Of a stretch of DNA of 64,000 bases, positions 22,831-35,423 are shown piece by piece. Numbering within the stretch: the stretch's first letter is position 1; the number at the start of each line of letters is the position of its first letter. The translations under genes and the position numbers were made by a program. The notes below the pieces were generated by a model that worked only from the letters and a program-made list of their open reading frames with translations, did no database searches and had not been told where the DNA came from. This DNA comes from Tetrapyrgos nigripes (lineage: Eukaryota; Basidiomycota; Agaricomycetes; Agaricales; Campanellaceae): NCBI GenBank assembly GCA_013368315.1, contig JAACJM010000082.1, forward strand, positions 274,548 to 338,547, given 5' to 3'.

Positions 22831-23289
22831 TTTCGACCTGACCCAGTGAGACTGGAATGAACGTTACCGAGGAGTCCCAAGGTAACGACAACGATTCTCT
22901 TCACGGTGGAGAGTAAACGATGGGCAGGAAAATAATTCAGTGAAAACGGCTGTTCGACGACCTGTCTTAAATAGCCAGCTGTCTGCGGAAAAACCGTTGC
23001 CACGTTCAGCTCTGAACCCAGGCCAGAAATTCTCTGGGAGACGAAGTGGATACATGATTATAATAATGCACTTCTACTAATCAGACAAAAAACGAGGAGA
23101 GACGACATAGGATGAGCCAACTGGGAGGGAAAGGTAGTCGAGGACAAGCAGCACCGGCAAAAATAACCGGCAAACGCGTCCTGCCAAACTGGGCCTGGGA
23201 ATTTCGACTCGCGAGTCGAAATTCCACTTCGATGTCAGCGTTGTCTGACCATACACCTTCTAGGTGGAAGAAATGCAAAGCTTTCGTCA

Positions 23290-23863
23290 AAGAGGTCGGC
23301 GACGTTCAACATTCAACGTTCTAGTCCGGTACTTAGATCTTAGAGCTTGCGATACAGGTGCCATCGTGACACTGTTTCTAACGGAGCAGTCGACGTGTCC
23401 CTAGGTCTATCAAGCTCACAATTCTTTCTCCAGTTTTGCTTTCTCCTCGGCAGTCCGGACGATGCATGTCAATCTTCCTTCCTCTGAGCCCGAAAAGTCC
23501 ACGGTGAATGCGGAAGGCTTAACGCTACTGATTTACTTGCTGGCGGAGCACACCAGGAACTTTCGCTTCCCAAGTTCCTTCGCTGCCAGAAACAACCAAA
23601 TATCCCACTTCAACACACGGTACACTGCCAAATGATTAGTTCTAGTCAGGTTCCATGTCAACAACGGCACCAACGACTTCGAAGGGACCTGGCTAACCCG
23701 GGAAGCTCTCAAATGTGCTCGATTTTAAGGTGTCTGTAATCTATCGGTCCCTCCCTGTCCTTCTATTAACCTTCTAGCTTACATAGTCTATAGATGGTTC
23801 CATTTCCACTCTTACCGTAAAGACCGAGTCACCGGTGGTCCTGTCTGGGTATTTAACGAGAGA
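23290..23863 (-). pseudogene. Relic of an unknown gene, copy 2 (matches 10.2 kb)
   Basis: This aligns throughout with 10228-10826. Minus-strand pieces FEVVGAVVDMEPD, GYLVVSGSEGTWEAKVP, SAFTVDFSGSEEGRLTC and IVRTAEEKAKLEKEL are better preserved than in copy 1 but still separated by stops or frame changes. I do not recognise the family. It ends about 50 bp before the WSC gene. Confidence 0.5.
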
Positions 23864-23910
23864 CGACTTTATAGGATGGTCACTGTTGAAGCCCGTCTTC
23901 ACCTTTCAAA

Positions 23911-26508
23911 ATGCGTGTCATCTCAACTGTCTCCTTCCTCAGGATCGCTACGCTGCAGCTGCAGCTGGTGGTGGGTAAAATTGCGTTCCTACTCATCGTA
24001 CTTGGCCTGATTTACTTTCTTTTTGACACTGCAGAACGCCGACTCGGACAAATCCCAAACCTACCCTCTTGACCACTACAACGGTTGGCATTCGGAGGGC
24101 TGTCATGCGTGCGCGAATAAATCCTTGTCTTCCTCTTGCCTTTTTCCGTTTCATGTTCTTCTCTTCTCCATCTCTGCTATTTGATTCTAACCTCATTCCA
24201 TCCCTTTTTTTTTTTGCTTCAACCTTTCGTCCAACAGCGACTGTATCCAGAACCGAACCCTCGCCTACCGTCAACCCGACAGCGACACCAACACCGGACC
24301 TCGTTGTCTCGATCTCTGTCGTTCGCAGGGTTATACTTGGGCTGGGGTGGAATTTGGGAGGGAGTGCTGTGAGTCTCTTAAGCTTTTTCTCATTCCATAC
24401 CTCTCCTAGTACCTACTCTGTTTTCCGTACATCTCATTCATATTCATACAAACTGCCACGCTAACCTAACTCTCCTCGTTGTTGACATGTAATAATATGA
24501 TACTCTAGACTGCGGCCACGCCCTCACCCCCGACCACGATCTCGGTCTCTTACCCTCCTCCGCATGCAACGTCCACTGCACGGGTGACGACAACCAAGTT
24601 TGTGGAGGCGTCGACGCGATTAATGTGTATCAGTATTCGGAAGTCGTGCCTAGTTATGATGGGTATAATGTGACGGGATGTGTTGCGTGAGTGCTTTTGG
24701 AATTCTCCTTGATGATCTGGGTTTTCAAGGTTTTTTTTTTTTAATGACTGTGGGCCTTTGCGTAAAACAGGGAGACCGATTGGCGGTGAGTATCTATGAG
24801 TCTCCCAGTGTACCCATGGTCCTCGCTTTTTCATACTGATCACTGGCCGTTTACTCTTGGTTTACTCTTTCTCTTCTAATTACTTACATAGTACCGGAGG
24901 CCAACCCCGTCTCCTCCCCAATGCCTCCTTCATCAACGACTCCATGACCGTCGAAAGTTGTATTGGATTTTGTAAGAGTGCGGGATATCATTTGGCTGGG
25001 TTGGAATATGCTAGGGTGTGTTCGATTTCGATTTCTTTTTTCTTCTTGTTTCTGTATGACTGACTTACTGTTTTCGCTCTTCACCGATTACCTCGTTCGC
25101 CGATTGACGTTTGACTCGTCGTCTCATTATCATGACAGGAATGTTGTACGTCTTTCCCTCTATTAATCTATAGTCTATAACACGCCAACTGATCGAATTT
25201 GTATCATTTTCCTTTCCTTTTCTTTTTACCTTCAAGACTGTGCCAACCTCCCCTCCTCCGGATCCCCTCCTCCATTCCCACCCACCTCGTGGAACCTCAC
25301 CTCCTATGACCAATGTTACCTCCCATGCCCGGGTAACTCTTCACAAGCCTGCGGAAGTGGGGAGTGGGGACGTTGGGGTGTGTTTTGGTTTATTCTGATT
25401 TGAATAATGGGACTAGTGGGACGACGGGGAGTGGTGCTGGCGGTGGTGGGGGAAGTGGCACTGGAGGTTGCACCGGTGCATGGTGTGGAACCGGCACTGG
25501 AGGTAGCGGTGGCAGTGGTGGTAGTGGTAGTGGCTCTGGTACCGGATCTAGTGGTTCTGGTACTGGTTCTGGTGGTAGTGGTGGCGGCTCTGGGACTGGT
25601 ACCAGTACGGGATCTGGATCTGGTACCGGCTCAGGCTCAGGTGGTAGCAGTGGAGGCTCATCGGGCGGCTCGGGAGGTTCCAGTACTGGTTCTGGTACTG
25701 GTGGTTCGGGTACAGGCACTGGTGGAAGCTCTGGTGGGTCTGGTACGGGAAGTGGGTCAGGTAGTGGCGGTAGCGGTGGATCCGGGGGTTCTATTGGCTC
25801 TGGGACTGGGACTGGTTCGGGATCAGGTTCTGGCTCAGGCTCGGGCAGTTCTGGTGGAAGCTCAGGAAGTGGAAGTGGCTCCGGCTCCGGCTCTGGGACT
25901 GGGACCGGGACTGGTTCGGGATCAGGCTCTGGTTCAGGGTCAGGCGGTTCCGGCAGCGGTTCCGGTGGTGGCTCAGGCTGCGGCCAATGCTGGGAACCTG
26001 TCGGATGCTATAGCGCTCAGCATTTCGGTGGCCCAATGTACGTATATTCCTCCTCCATTCATCGTATCCTCTGTAGCTGACATCCCTCATCCATTATTGC
26101 ATCAATCTACTATCTACCATCTAGCGACGCAATCATCGATGTCCTATCCTACGAATGCCAATTCTCCGGACCACTGACGACCAAAAACTGTGAAGCCGAA
26201 TGTTCTAATCAAGGGTTCAACGTTGCTGGGATTCTTGATGGGACTACTTGCCGTATGTGTTTTAACTCGTCCGTATTCTGTTACGCGATTGATTCATTGG
26301 CCTTCTTCTATACTTCTACTCTTCTACTTCTTTCTTTCCAGGCTGCGCAACCATCAAAAAACTCTCCACCCTTTTACCCGGGCTAATTGATACCCTCCAT
26401 GTCGACGATAGACAGTGTAACGCTGCTTGTCCCGGGAATAAGAACGAGTATTGTGGTGGTCCTTCGAGGATTTCGATGTTCCTGCGTGGTAAGAAGGCTT
26501 GGTGGTGA
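23911..26508 (+). CDS. Secreted protein with three WSC domains and a Gly-Ser/Thr linker
   Basis: Ten exons fit: 23911-23970, 24035-24108, 24238-24368, 24509-24686, 24771-24785 (15 nt), 24892-25015, 25139-25145 (7 nt), 25237-26037, 26125-26252 and 26342-26508. A hydrophobic N-terminus ([20 protein letters not shown]) is followed by two WSC domains ([16 protein letters not shown] with [23 protein letters not shown] with [10 protein letters not shown]). Then come about 200 residues of G/S/T repeats, and a third WSC domain ([15 protein letters not shown] with NKNEYCGG). WSC domains bind cell-wall glycans. The frames of exon 8 before and after about 25370-25400 differ by one missing base, and the exon sum is one base short of a whole number of codons. 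A sequencing deletion or a recent frameshift is likely. Confidence 0.82.
25407..25980 (+). repeat. Coding low-complexity repeat (Gly-Ser-Thr linker)
   Basis: Degenerate ggt/gga-tct/agt/act triplet repeats encode alternating Gly with Ser or Thr inside exon 8 of the WSC gene. Long ORFs in the other frames (Val/Ala-rich, and Pro-rich on the minus strand) are shadows. Confidence 0.85.
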
Positions 26509-26875
26509 TCAGATTGGTGATTGCGACAATGTGGTGATGATGGTTGTGGATTTTGCGTCATGGTGTCTTGCGACTTGGTGAGCAAGGGCGAGCAAATGGA
26601 CTTTTTGGTAGATTGATAGATGAATATACTTAAACGGTTTTCATTTTGGTAGTACATGCGCGTACACACTTTCTTCTACGTGGGGTATATGTAGAGCAAT
26701 CTATTGGTGTTGCTGCACTCATCTACATCATGACTTGTGCCAACCATCCTGGCTAACCCGAATATCCGAAACCCACAAAGTTGCGAGGAAATTTTACGTA
26801 CATATACGCATACAACTTCTTTCTATTCTTTCTTCGTATCCCATCTTCGTATTCCAGTGTCCTAGTATCAATCAA

Positions 26876-29519
26876 TCATTCCTTCGACGGAGCCGAATGA
26901 AGAGAAGACGCTCCCTCAGGCTGTTCCTCCAAAGCAAGTATGTTGTCCGTTTCCTGGTCCTCCGCTTCCCGAGGGAGTATCAGGTTCAACGACGACGCGA
27001 CAATACCACCTGACAAGACTATTGGAAATTTTGAAAAAAAAGACATCGTTAGCAACAAGCCGCTCGCGAAATAACAAAAATTTCCACTAACAAGGTGTAC
27101 TCAATATAATCACAATCGCATTAAAAAACCCTTCAAGCGCACTGCTTGGATGGTTCACACCGTCGAAAAGATGCGTAAAAAAATCGGGAACAAGGAGGTC
27201 TGCTACACCGAAAGATAAGGCTGCGGCGAGGATGAAGCGGTCTCGACGGGTAAATTTGGTGAAGGAGAGGACTCGGATTCCTGATACCTGGTTGGGACGG
27301 TCAGTCCACACGGACATGATCGACAGGAAGGATATGATACGTACCGCGACAGATGCAAAGAGGAATGTAGTTACACCTCCAATAACAGGGTTGGGGACTG
27401 CCACAGATAGAATTGAGTAAGGAAAAGGCTCTGTGGAAAGGATATGTGGACGTACTCGCAAGGAACACCCCAGATATCTTCCCAAGCACCCCGAAAAGAA
27501 TCAGGAAGAAGCAACACCAACGTCCTGCGGAAATATTTGCGCAGCGAGTTATGGCTATGACGCCGTTATTCTAGAAGACCGTGGACATGGACACGTCAAT
27601 GACTTTTTTCGGGGAACAAAAAGTGAAAGCCCGTATGTATACGTACCTGTGCAAAAACAGACAAAGGCGTAACTGTGAATAGCGCTGAGAGAAAACCACC
27701 CAAACCATCGCTCTGATCAGAACGGAAGCAGTTGTCAGTAAAATCTAATAAATTGCGAGGGCACGATGACCTGGGATATGACGTATACGCACCAAAATAC
27801 CTCCTTGAATCCTAGAGTCGAATTCTAGTCCTTGCACGGCCACTCGAGACACCTCTGCAGAGGCGGTTATGTCGCCCATGGCTTCCATTGCCAAGGAAAC
27901 TGGATGAAGGAATCCAGTGTGAGTGTATTGAGTAAGTAGAAAGAACATTGAAAACCGCATTTGGCTTACCATAGACTGCCAACACTAAAACATAGAAACA
28001 TGTTAGTAACTATTTCGGTCATGGAAAACAGCGAGGATAACGTACTAGGAAGAATGGCCGGCGGATAGACCCCAATTTTAAAAGTACGTACCCTTTATTT
28101 GGGGGTACAGTCAGCGTATACTTCTTCAAAAAGACAGGTCACAGGACGTACCATAGGAAAGTAATAGCTGGAGCGCTCTTGATGCTAGAGCCATCGATGT
28201 ATCCTGCAGCACCTGCGACAATACAACCGACCGCAAGTCCGACAATAATACTAACGTTCTTCAAGAAAGGCGAGCCAAAAATCTCCGTGAGGATGATACT
28301 GATAAACGACAAGAAACCAAGTCCAATGAACTCTGGTGATCCCCAGGGTAATGGTCTCGGTGCGAAGATAGTAGGACAGAGTCGGAAAATTCCACTATCC
28401 GGTCTACCCCTACAGTCATTTGAACCACCAGCCCAGTTGGGGACACCGGATGAGCCGACTAAAGAGGCACCAATCATGAGGATGACAGTCCCTACAAAAA
28501 AGGTTAGAACGAGCTTATATGCTGATGCTCTCAGGCTAGCTGACCTGTCACTAAAGGAGGAAATATTCTCTTGAGGACACGAGGAGGGACGAAAGCCATG
28601 AACATTTCGAGGAATGAGCATATGAGAGAGGTTCCTGCCAGCAATAGCGTAAGAAATGTAGTCTTGAAACTACACATACATGTGCGACATACCCAAAACC
28701 TTGCCATAGGCGTCAGGGCATGGGTCTCTTACGGTGGTACCATCAGCCAAGGTAGTCATAGTACAAGTCCCATCACGATACATGGCGTCGAAAATCTGCA
28801 AGCACGCAAAATCAAGCACAGCCCGTGTTATGAGGATAGAATGTCACCAACAGCGGTCGCAGTCGAAAGGGTTGAAAAGCTGGTACCAACAACTATGCGG
28901 TCCATGAGTAACGCTTCTACAAGCTTCTGGCTGAGCGGTACTCACCTGAAATCAATCCAGTTCCCAGGTAGTAGCTTTTAAAGAGGCGGATGCGAGACAT
29001 TTGTACCAAACTGAGTATACCTGAAAGAAAGACTTGGTTAAAGCCTAAGCTTTGACGTGCAAATGAGCTCTCGTACCACAGCCTATCAAAGACGCAGAAA
29101 TCATGTACGCGCTAGTTGCGCTATCCAGACTCAAAGCACTTGCAAAAATAATGGGCGGAGTGATTAATCCTGTTTGTTTGATATAAGAAATTTGGGGCAA
29201 AGATAAAGACCGCCTAAGACATACCAGCAAGCATAGCCAGAGCATGTTGCAAACCCGTCGCAATCACCAATAATAGAGGCATTTCCTCATCAAGACCGTA
29301 GAAAGGTGGAGATCGACTTGGGCCGCCCTTTAGGAAAGGAAAGGTTGGTAAACAGAGCCAGCCGTAGTCGTATCGACCGAACCATCCGTGCTTTGTTGTC
29401 AGTTTGTCTTTTGCAATAGCAGCCTGACCGCGAAATCCTTCAAGTCTTGGTACCAAATCAACGTAAGGGTGTTGTATGGGCTTAGGCTGACCGTTTTGTG
29501 TAGAGGGATTGTCCGACAT
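26876..29519 (-). CDS. Purine (xanthine/uric acid) permease, NCS2/NAT family
   Basis: This multi-exon minus-strand gene starts MSDNPSTQNGQPKP at 29519. Exon 1 ends LQHALAMLAG (29225) and continues to LITPPIIFASALSL (29169-29077). Later exons encode FDAMYRDGTC, DPCPDAYGKVLG, the block TVILMIGASLVGSSG, and AMEAMGDITASAEVSR, a conserved transmembrane 8 region. The NAT signature QNNGVIAITR fits [QEP]-N-x-G-x4-T-[RKG], which forms the substrate site in UapA/UapC transporters. The C-terminal exon encodes SLNLILPREAEDQETDN and ends at 26876. The product is a plasma-membrane H+ symporter taking up xanthine and urate as nitrogen sources. It looks intact, with about ten short introns, and is convergent with the WSC gene. 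Confidence 0.9.
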
Positions 29520-29575
29520 GGTAAGGGAGAAGGTCCAATGTAAGGAATACTATGGCATTGAGAACTGGCACCATC

Positions 29576-29839
29576 TTATTTCCGTTTGTTTACCGCTGCG
29601 AAAAAAGAACCGTTGCTTTGCAGCATGTGTTCTACCAGTGGGTCCATCTTCGTTACCATTAAAATGGACTGACAATGAATGGCCGGTGATGGATTGCAGA
29701 GAAGAACACGTACGACAAGCGACACCCACGGAACAGCGTAGATATAGGCACTGAGGGCCTGAGGAGCTTCACCAGGTTTTAAATGTAGAAGAACAAAGCT
29801 TGTTACGAGCAGGGCGCCACTACGAGGAGGAAAAGACAT
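29576..29839 (-). CDS. Possible small membrane protein (uncertain)
   Basis: A minus-strand frame starting MSFPPRSGALLVTSFVLLHL, with a second hydrophobic stretch AYIYAVPWVSLVV, lies about 60 bp upstream of the purine permease start. It may be a short separate gene, or simply the permease promoter. I see no domain and no conserved splice pattern. Confidence 0.25.
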   Translation of the reverse strand: MSFPPRSGALLVTSFVLLHLKPGEAPQALSAYIYAVPWVSLVVRVLLCNPSPAIHCQSILMVTKMDPLVEHMLQSNGSFFAAVNKRK

Positions 29840-30059
29840 GATAGTAGTGCAAAAGCGACTCAAAACTCTGTTTGAACTTTGCGGTAAAATTTGTCGAGCA
29901 GCCGGAAAATGCCGAAAGTCGGTTTGTTTCTAACCACATCAACGCCTCATCATTCGTAAACCATGCAAGACTCTACAATGCCTGAAACTCATTTCAATTC
30001 AAGACATAGTGGTCCAGAACCTTTGTACCTTAAGGATTTTACAGTCAAGTACGCCACCG

Positions 30060-30580
30060 TGGTGGTGCCGACACTCTGGCTCTGGCCCGAGTTCTGATCA
30101 GTGATTCAATTCTCTGCCGTTTTCGAGAGGTTACCGCTAAGGTTCATTGTACTCCTCTCGACAGAAATTAAGACCAGGAGCTCCGAGCTTTTGGTTCATC
30201 GTTGCATCTTTTGAAAGCCAACTCTTTCTTCCGTGTCTCTCCTCACACTGTACCCATGAAGCATTTTTGTGGTCTTGACGGCTCGGAAGGTTTTTTCCAT
30301 ATGAGAAGCCTTCCATTCCTCTCAGCCACACATACCAAAAGATCTAGACTCTGGTTGATACATCTCTCACAGGTTTAGGGCGACTTCCAACCTCCATTTA
30401 TCCAACTTCAAAGCTTCAAAGCGCGCGGTAAAGAAGATATCCAAACCCACAACTGTACTGTATGACTCGTTGCCCCAACAGTTACGCAATCCTTGTGCCA
30501 ACACTCTGGCTCTGCAGTTTTGACTCCATTCTCTGCCGTTGTCAGAGCGCGTATTACTGTGTGGGCAGTTTCGAAAGCAT
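30060..30580. repeat. Degenerate direct repeat in the permease/DUF6534 intergenic region
   Basis: The segment near 30066 (ccgacactctggctctg, then attctctgccgtt) recurs near 30497 (ccaacactctggctctg, then attctctgccgtt). This suggests an old local duplication of a piece of about 60-70 bp. Confidence 0.5.
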
Positions 30581-30758
30581 TGATGTTTCGTGGTGGTACG
30601 TCGCGGCTGCAGTAGTCAAGCATGCGATCCCACTGACAGTGGAGTTCTTCATAATCATCCAACGTTCCAATCAGCCTTAACGTTGGCCACGGGAGAAGCA
30701 ATTCGTCTGCCCAACTCAGCTTTCTACCGGGAAACCACGGAAAAAGATCAAGGGTCAT
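30137..30758 (-). CDS. Hypothetical protein, possible two-exon gene
   Basis: ORF 30758-30408 (116 aa, starting MTLDLFPWFPGRKLSWADE) has ordinary protein composition, including TLDDYEELHCQWDRMLDYC. It is followed by a second frame at 30331-30137 (EGFSYGKNLPSRQDHKNAS). They could be exons of one gene, but no clean splice pair was established. No family is recognised. Confidence 0.3.
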
Positions 30759-31036
30759 CTACAGTCTGTATGGAGTGGTCTTAGCGACAACAGAGCTTTT
30801 CGTATCAAGGTACGTACATTCGTTAACGAAATCCTGCAGCGATTGACAAGGAGGAACGTCTTCTCCTGTCATTTGGAATTGACTCTCAAAATATCGATGC
30901 ATGGCTTTTGTGAAACTCCGTTGGTATCCCGGCCTTTCAGCATAAAAACATCTGCTCTTTCATTTCACGGTTCGTTCTTTGCTTCTTCCCCCTATTAGTT
31001 GAGTCTAAGGCGAAGGCCTTGCGTGCAAACGGTGCA

Positions 31037-32888
31037 ATGGGAGACACAACGCAATGCCCAGCAATTTCAGCAGACATAGCCCTCATGTGAGTAGTCGATT
31101 ACGAGTCGGGTATCGAGTCCTTCCTCACTACATTATCTACGCCTTCAGAACTGGGCCTACGGTACGTTTGTCTACATGTCAATCCTGTGAAACTGCTTAC
31201 ATTTTGTCTCTTCAGATGCTCGGCATATGTCTGAACTGGGGTCTGATGGGTGTCCTCGTTGTGCAAACATGTGAGTCGCTTTATTCCTATGGGTACCTAC
31301 TCCCAACTCTCTTCCGACCTTCTCTGATTTTTTTCAATGCCAGATTTCTACCACATAAGTTTCCCGAACGACTCGAAACTCATCAAGTCATTGGGTAAGT
31401 ATACCTTCCATTCCTGCAAGTCAATCCCAATGCTTACCCCTTCGGTTTCGTTTTTCATTGGCAGTCTATGGTCTATTCGTTCTGGACATTTTACAAACAG
31501 CCTTAGTGACCGCCGACGCCTTTCATTGGTTTGTTTTCGGATTCGGGAATTTAGATCAACTAGACGACACGTTCCTCAATTCCTGGGACGTCCCAATGCT
31601 AGATGCAGTCATATCACTCATAGTTCAATGTTTCTATAGCTGGTAAGTAAGACCAGAGCTTCACGGTAATCTAATATCTGACCATTTATCTATCAGGAGA
31701 ATATATGTCTTAACCAGTTCTTGGATTTTACCCGGCATTATCGTCTTGGTGAGTGATTTTTATGTTCAGTATCATTCGTGTTGGTAGCTGACTGCTACCA
31801 TACCTGAAGGTTTCTATGACTCAATGTGGAGCTGGAATCGCCACTGCGGTACAGGTGAGCCGATCGACGCCATATCCTAGAGTTAACGAGGTTCAGTGCA
31901 ACAATATGTCACTTAGGCGCACAAGCTTGGGAAGCTCCATCTCATCAGTACTGAAGTCGTAGAGCAGACGGTGTGTTGCCATTTATGACTCTGTCATCAA
32001 ACGATCCTCACATTGACCGATGATATCTGATTGATAGACGTGGCTGGTAGGAAGCGCAGTGGCTGACATTCTGATTACCATTGTGATGACCTGGACGGTA
32101 AATCTCTTACTTGCCTATCGCTGCAAGTCGTGATGTTTAACCCGTTTGAACTCGTAGCTTTTACGTTCACGATCAAAGGAGTTAACGATATCTCATGGTT
32201 TCATTGATCGAATAGTCATATTGACAGTTGAGACCAATGGCGCAACCAGTACGTACCCATTCTTCAGAAAGTGAAGATATAATTACCAATATTTTGTCTA
32301 GCTTTGACTGCTATCGTCAGCTTGATACTGTTCCTAGGTGTTCCTGTGCGTAGACTTTCTTGCTGAGAACTATAAATCGATAATTGAAGATACCCAGCAA
32401 CATGCAACTTTGGTGGTACCTCCGTAAGTAATGGGGCCGTATGGAGTCGTCATTTTTCCTCGAATGACCGTGGCTGAAATTCTCCACAGAACTGCTATCA
32501 TAGGGAAACTGTAAGTTTTCAATTTCATCCGAAGCCGCCCTCATACTCATTACTCTTCATTTGTTGAAGGTACACCAATTGCTTAGTCGCCGTCTTCAAC
32601 AATCGCCGTATTCCTTCCCTTCGATCCGCAAATACTGGGCATGCTGGATCGTCCGGCAGTGCTTTTGGAGTCACCAGTCCCCGTTCGAATCCTCAAATGA
32701 ATATACAGGTCGTCAGAAATGCGAATTTTTCTCATGATGAAGATTTAGAACTCAATTATATAGCCGTGAGTGGTACTTGACTGTCATCATCAACCTGGAA
32801 CTGATTAATCTGATCTTAGGCTTCTTCCCAAGACAAAGGGCCGTCCAACATCTATATGAACGCGTCAAGCACACCGATAGCATTCTGA
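31037..32888 (+). CDS. DUF6534 multi-pass membrane protein
   Basis: Exons begin 31037-31086, 31149-31161 (13 nt), 31216-31270, 31344-31394 and 31465-31642, and others follow to the stop at 32888. The protein starts MGDTTQCPAISADIAL. It then shows the family's features: GPTMLGICLNWGLMGVLVVQ, FYHISFPNDSKLIKSLVYG, DAFHWFVFGFG and VSLIVQCFYSWRIYVLT-like segments. Near the end are LYTNCLVAVFNNRR and a serine-rich cytoplasmic tail. This seven-helix family is greatly expanded in mushrooms, and its function is unknown. Phases agree at every junction I checked, so the gene looks intact. It is convergent with the P450, with about 190 bp between stops. Confidence 0.85.
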
Positions 32889-33079
32889 TGTGGTCTTACT
32901 TCCGTTGTAAATCATTTGTAGGATGATGAAAGATTACTATTGGAGTGATGAGTGTAGCATAAACTAAACGGAGGACTAGACATGTAGATAGATAGATATA
33001 TGTACTGTCGGCCTGACTACGATAACGTATACCCTTGCTAAAGCTTCAACCTTTTCAGTACTCGCAATGATTATGGGCT

Positions 33080-35423
33080 TCAATTTCTAGGATTGGCTAG
33101 CGCAAAGTTGATCACAGCTTCAATTGCCGCAGACCGTGGCTTAATCTCGCAAGGGAAACTCTTCGGATGACTGTCGAGTCGCTCCATGATCAATGAAATA
33201 TAGTTAGTTAGCTGAGAATCATCACTCACCGGACAAAACCTGTCTTAAATGCCACTTCAGGCGTTACTTCTGCACCGTTTTCGTCTCTTGCTTTGGTGAT
33301 ATCGATACAAGCAACGAGGTTTGCCATTACAAGCCACACGCCTGCATCGGCGAAATACCTTCCCGGACAGCGTCTACCAGAAGTCAAGAAAGGCTATTAT
33401 TACTAGTCGTGAACATTTCCCTAAACTCACCGGCGTCCGAAACCGAAAACCACTCCCAGAGGATCAACCAAGTCCTCGGTCAGAAAACGCTCAGGCCGAA
33501 AGGAATTCGGATCCGAACAATCGTGAAGTATGGCGCTGTGAGAGGATGAGATGAGGGTGTGGCGGAAAGCAGCTGGACATACAAAAGGTTTGCTAGCACC
33601 ATAGTATCTTTCGGGATGTAATATCCTTCGTATAGATCATCCACCATCAGCCGGTGTGGCATGCCCAAAGGAACAGGAGGGTTCCACCTTCGGTAGTATT
33701 AGGCACAGTACTGACAGATTTAGAAAACTCGTCACCTGAGCACTTCCTTCAGAACGCATTCAAGAAAAGGGAGCCTATCCCTATCCTCGAGGGTCGGTAA
33801 TTTGTCAATTCCAACAACTTGATCCATCTCTTGCTGGGCTTTCCGTAATACTTGCGGGTGTAGAACCATGGCTAGGACAAAGGATGCTAGAACACAGGCC
33901 GTCTATCAATTCAGCTTTAATGTCAGCACTCGAATATAGTCGAAAGCTGGTAGAAACGCACTGTATCTTCGGCAGCTAATTCAGTGACGAGTGAGTAATA
34001 ACCCTGATTTGACCTTATCATAACCTTACCTACATACATTGTGCCCGCCACACCCTTTACATTCTCTTCATCCTCAAAGGTAATGGATTTCCCGAAGGAT
34101 TCAAGGAGCCGGGAGGTCATACATGGCGGAGCAGTCCCTGAACTCTGAAAGCGAGTTTGAGTACTAGGAGAAACTGGGTGCACTTTGCAAGGGGTGCTTA
34201 CCACTTGGTCCTTGACCATCTGAAAACGAATATTCATCATATCGTCCACTGCTTCTTTCACGACTCGTGCGCTTCGCTTGAACCCAGCCATAGGTGCCCA
34301 ATCAGGCAAGTACCTGCGCGAAAAGTTAAATAAACGCTTAGATCTCAAGGCAGAAGCAAATCTAACGGCTGACTTCATTACGGGGAAAAAATCAACCAAG
34401 CTTGCTGCGGGTGTTCCTGACTGAACCGTCAGAGATCCAGCACGTTCAGCTGCACAAGGAGTGAATAGTGTCAGGAATCCTCATGACAGCGTTTAAAATG
34501 ATAGAAGAAACAAACCCAATAGAACAAACGGGTCATCGATTGAGGTGACATCTCTCCCGTACGTAACTTTCATTATGGTCGCGGCCGCGAATCTGCACAT
34601 GCATATAGATTTAGTGGGCAAACAAATTTCCAAAAGAAAAGAACACGATGCACCTGCGAATGTGCTGAGAATACTGGCCAGGAGTCTCGACGAACCCTCG
34701 GATCAAATTGAGAGTCTCCTTCCCTTGTAAAGGTCTCAACAGATGTGCAGCTTGCTCGTTGAATGTCTGATGTATGAAACGACGATGTTTGCGAAAACGA
34801 GGCCCACTGTTGCAGCGTCAGGGGTACGAAGGGAAAAAATGTGGAGAGAGTGAGGCTTACTACCGAACATGTGTAGAAGCGTTGTGCCATCCCATGCTGA
34901 AATGAAAATCACGAACTTCCATCAGCCCAGACCTACTAGACGAACTCACAGCTCATTGAGTAACACAAATCTCGGTCTGTCGGAATAAATCGCGCCTCTT
35001 TTGTCGAAAAGGTCTTGCGCAACTTGTATAGAGTTGAGGATGACCATTGACGATCCAAAAACGCGAATATGAACGACGTTTCCTGTTATACACTTCTGCT
35101 CAGTAGAGTACAGTCTGCAACTTGAAAAAAGAACGAAAAACCATATTCTTTGCCCCATTGAGCGAACGTCTCTTCGGGACACTTGTTCGGGATTTGATGA
35201 ATATTCCTAAGTAGTATTGAATGAAGAGAGTCAGGAGTCAGGAGAACGGCAACGCTGGAGTGTCGACAAGAATATGATACCCTATGCCTGGAAGAGGTCT
35301 CGGACCTGGTGGAAAGGAAGGACGGAACCTGGGTAGTAATACGAAATAGAAGATAGGAATGAGTGCGATTTTAGCCAGTATTGGTCCATAATAATGAAGG
35401 TAGCCGAGAAGAGAAGTGGACAT
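33080..35423 (-). CDS. Cytochrome P450 monooxygenase, complete
   Basis: The minus-strand multi-exon gene starts [14 protein letters not shown] at 35423 with an N-terminal membrane anchor ([17 protein letters not shown]) and the proline hinge [12 protein letters not shown]. The I-helix reads VAAEDTT across two introns. The K-helix has KEVLRW (ExxR), followed by FRPERF (PERF motif) and the haem loop FGFGRRRCPGR with the Cys ligand, split by an intron after FGFGRR. The last exon encodes [13 protein letters not shown] and ends at 33080. The catalytic motifs are all present. The order and GMPH context resemble the OrdA-like basidiomycete P450s. The substrate is unknown. It would act at the ER with a P450 reductase. 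Confidence 0.9.

Noticed and set aside
25390..26177. Long ORFs (proline-rich on the minus strand, Val/Ala-rich on the plus strand) over the Gly-Ser linker
   Set aside because: They arise from reading triplet repeats in other frames; the Gly-Ser/Thr frame connects to WSC domains on both sides.
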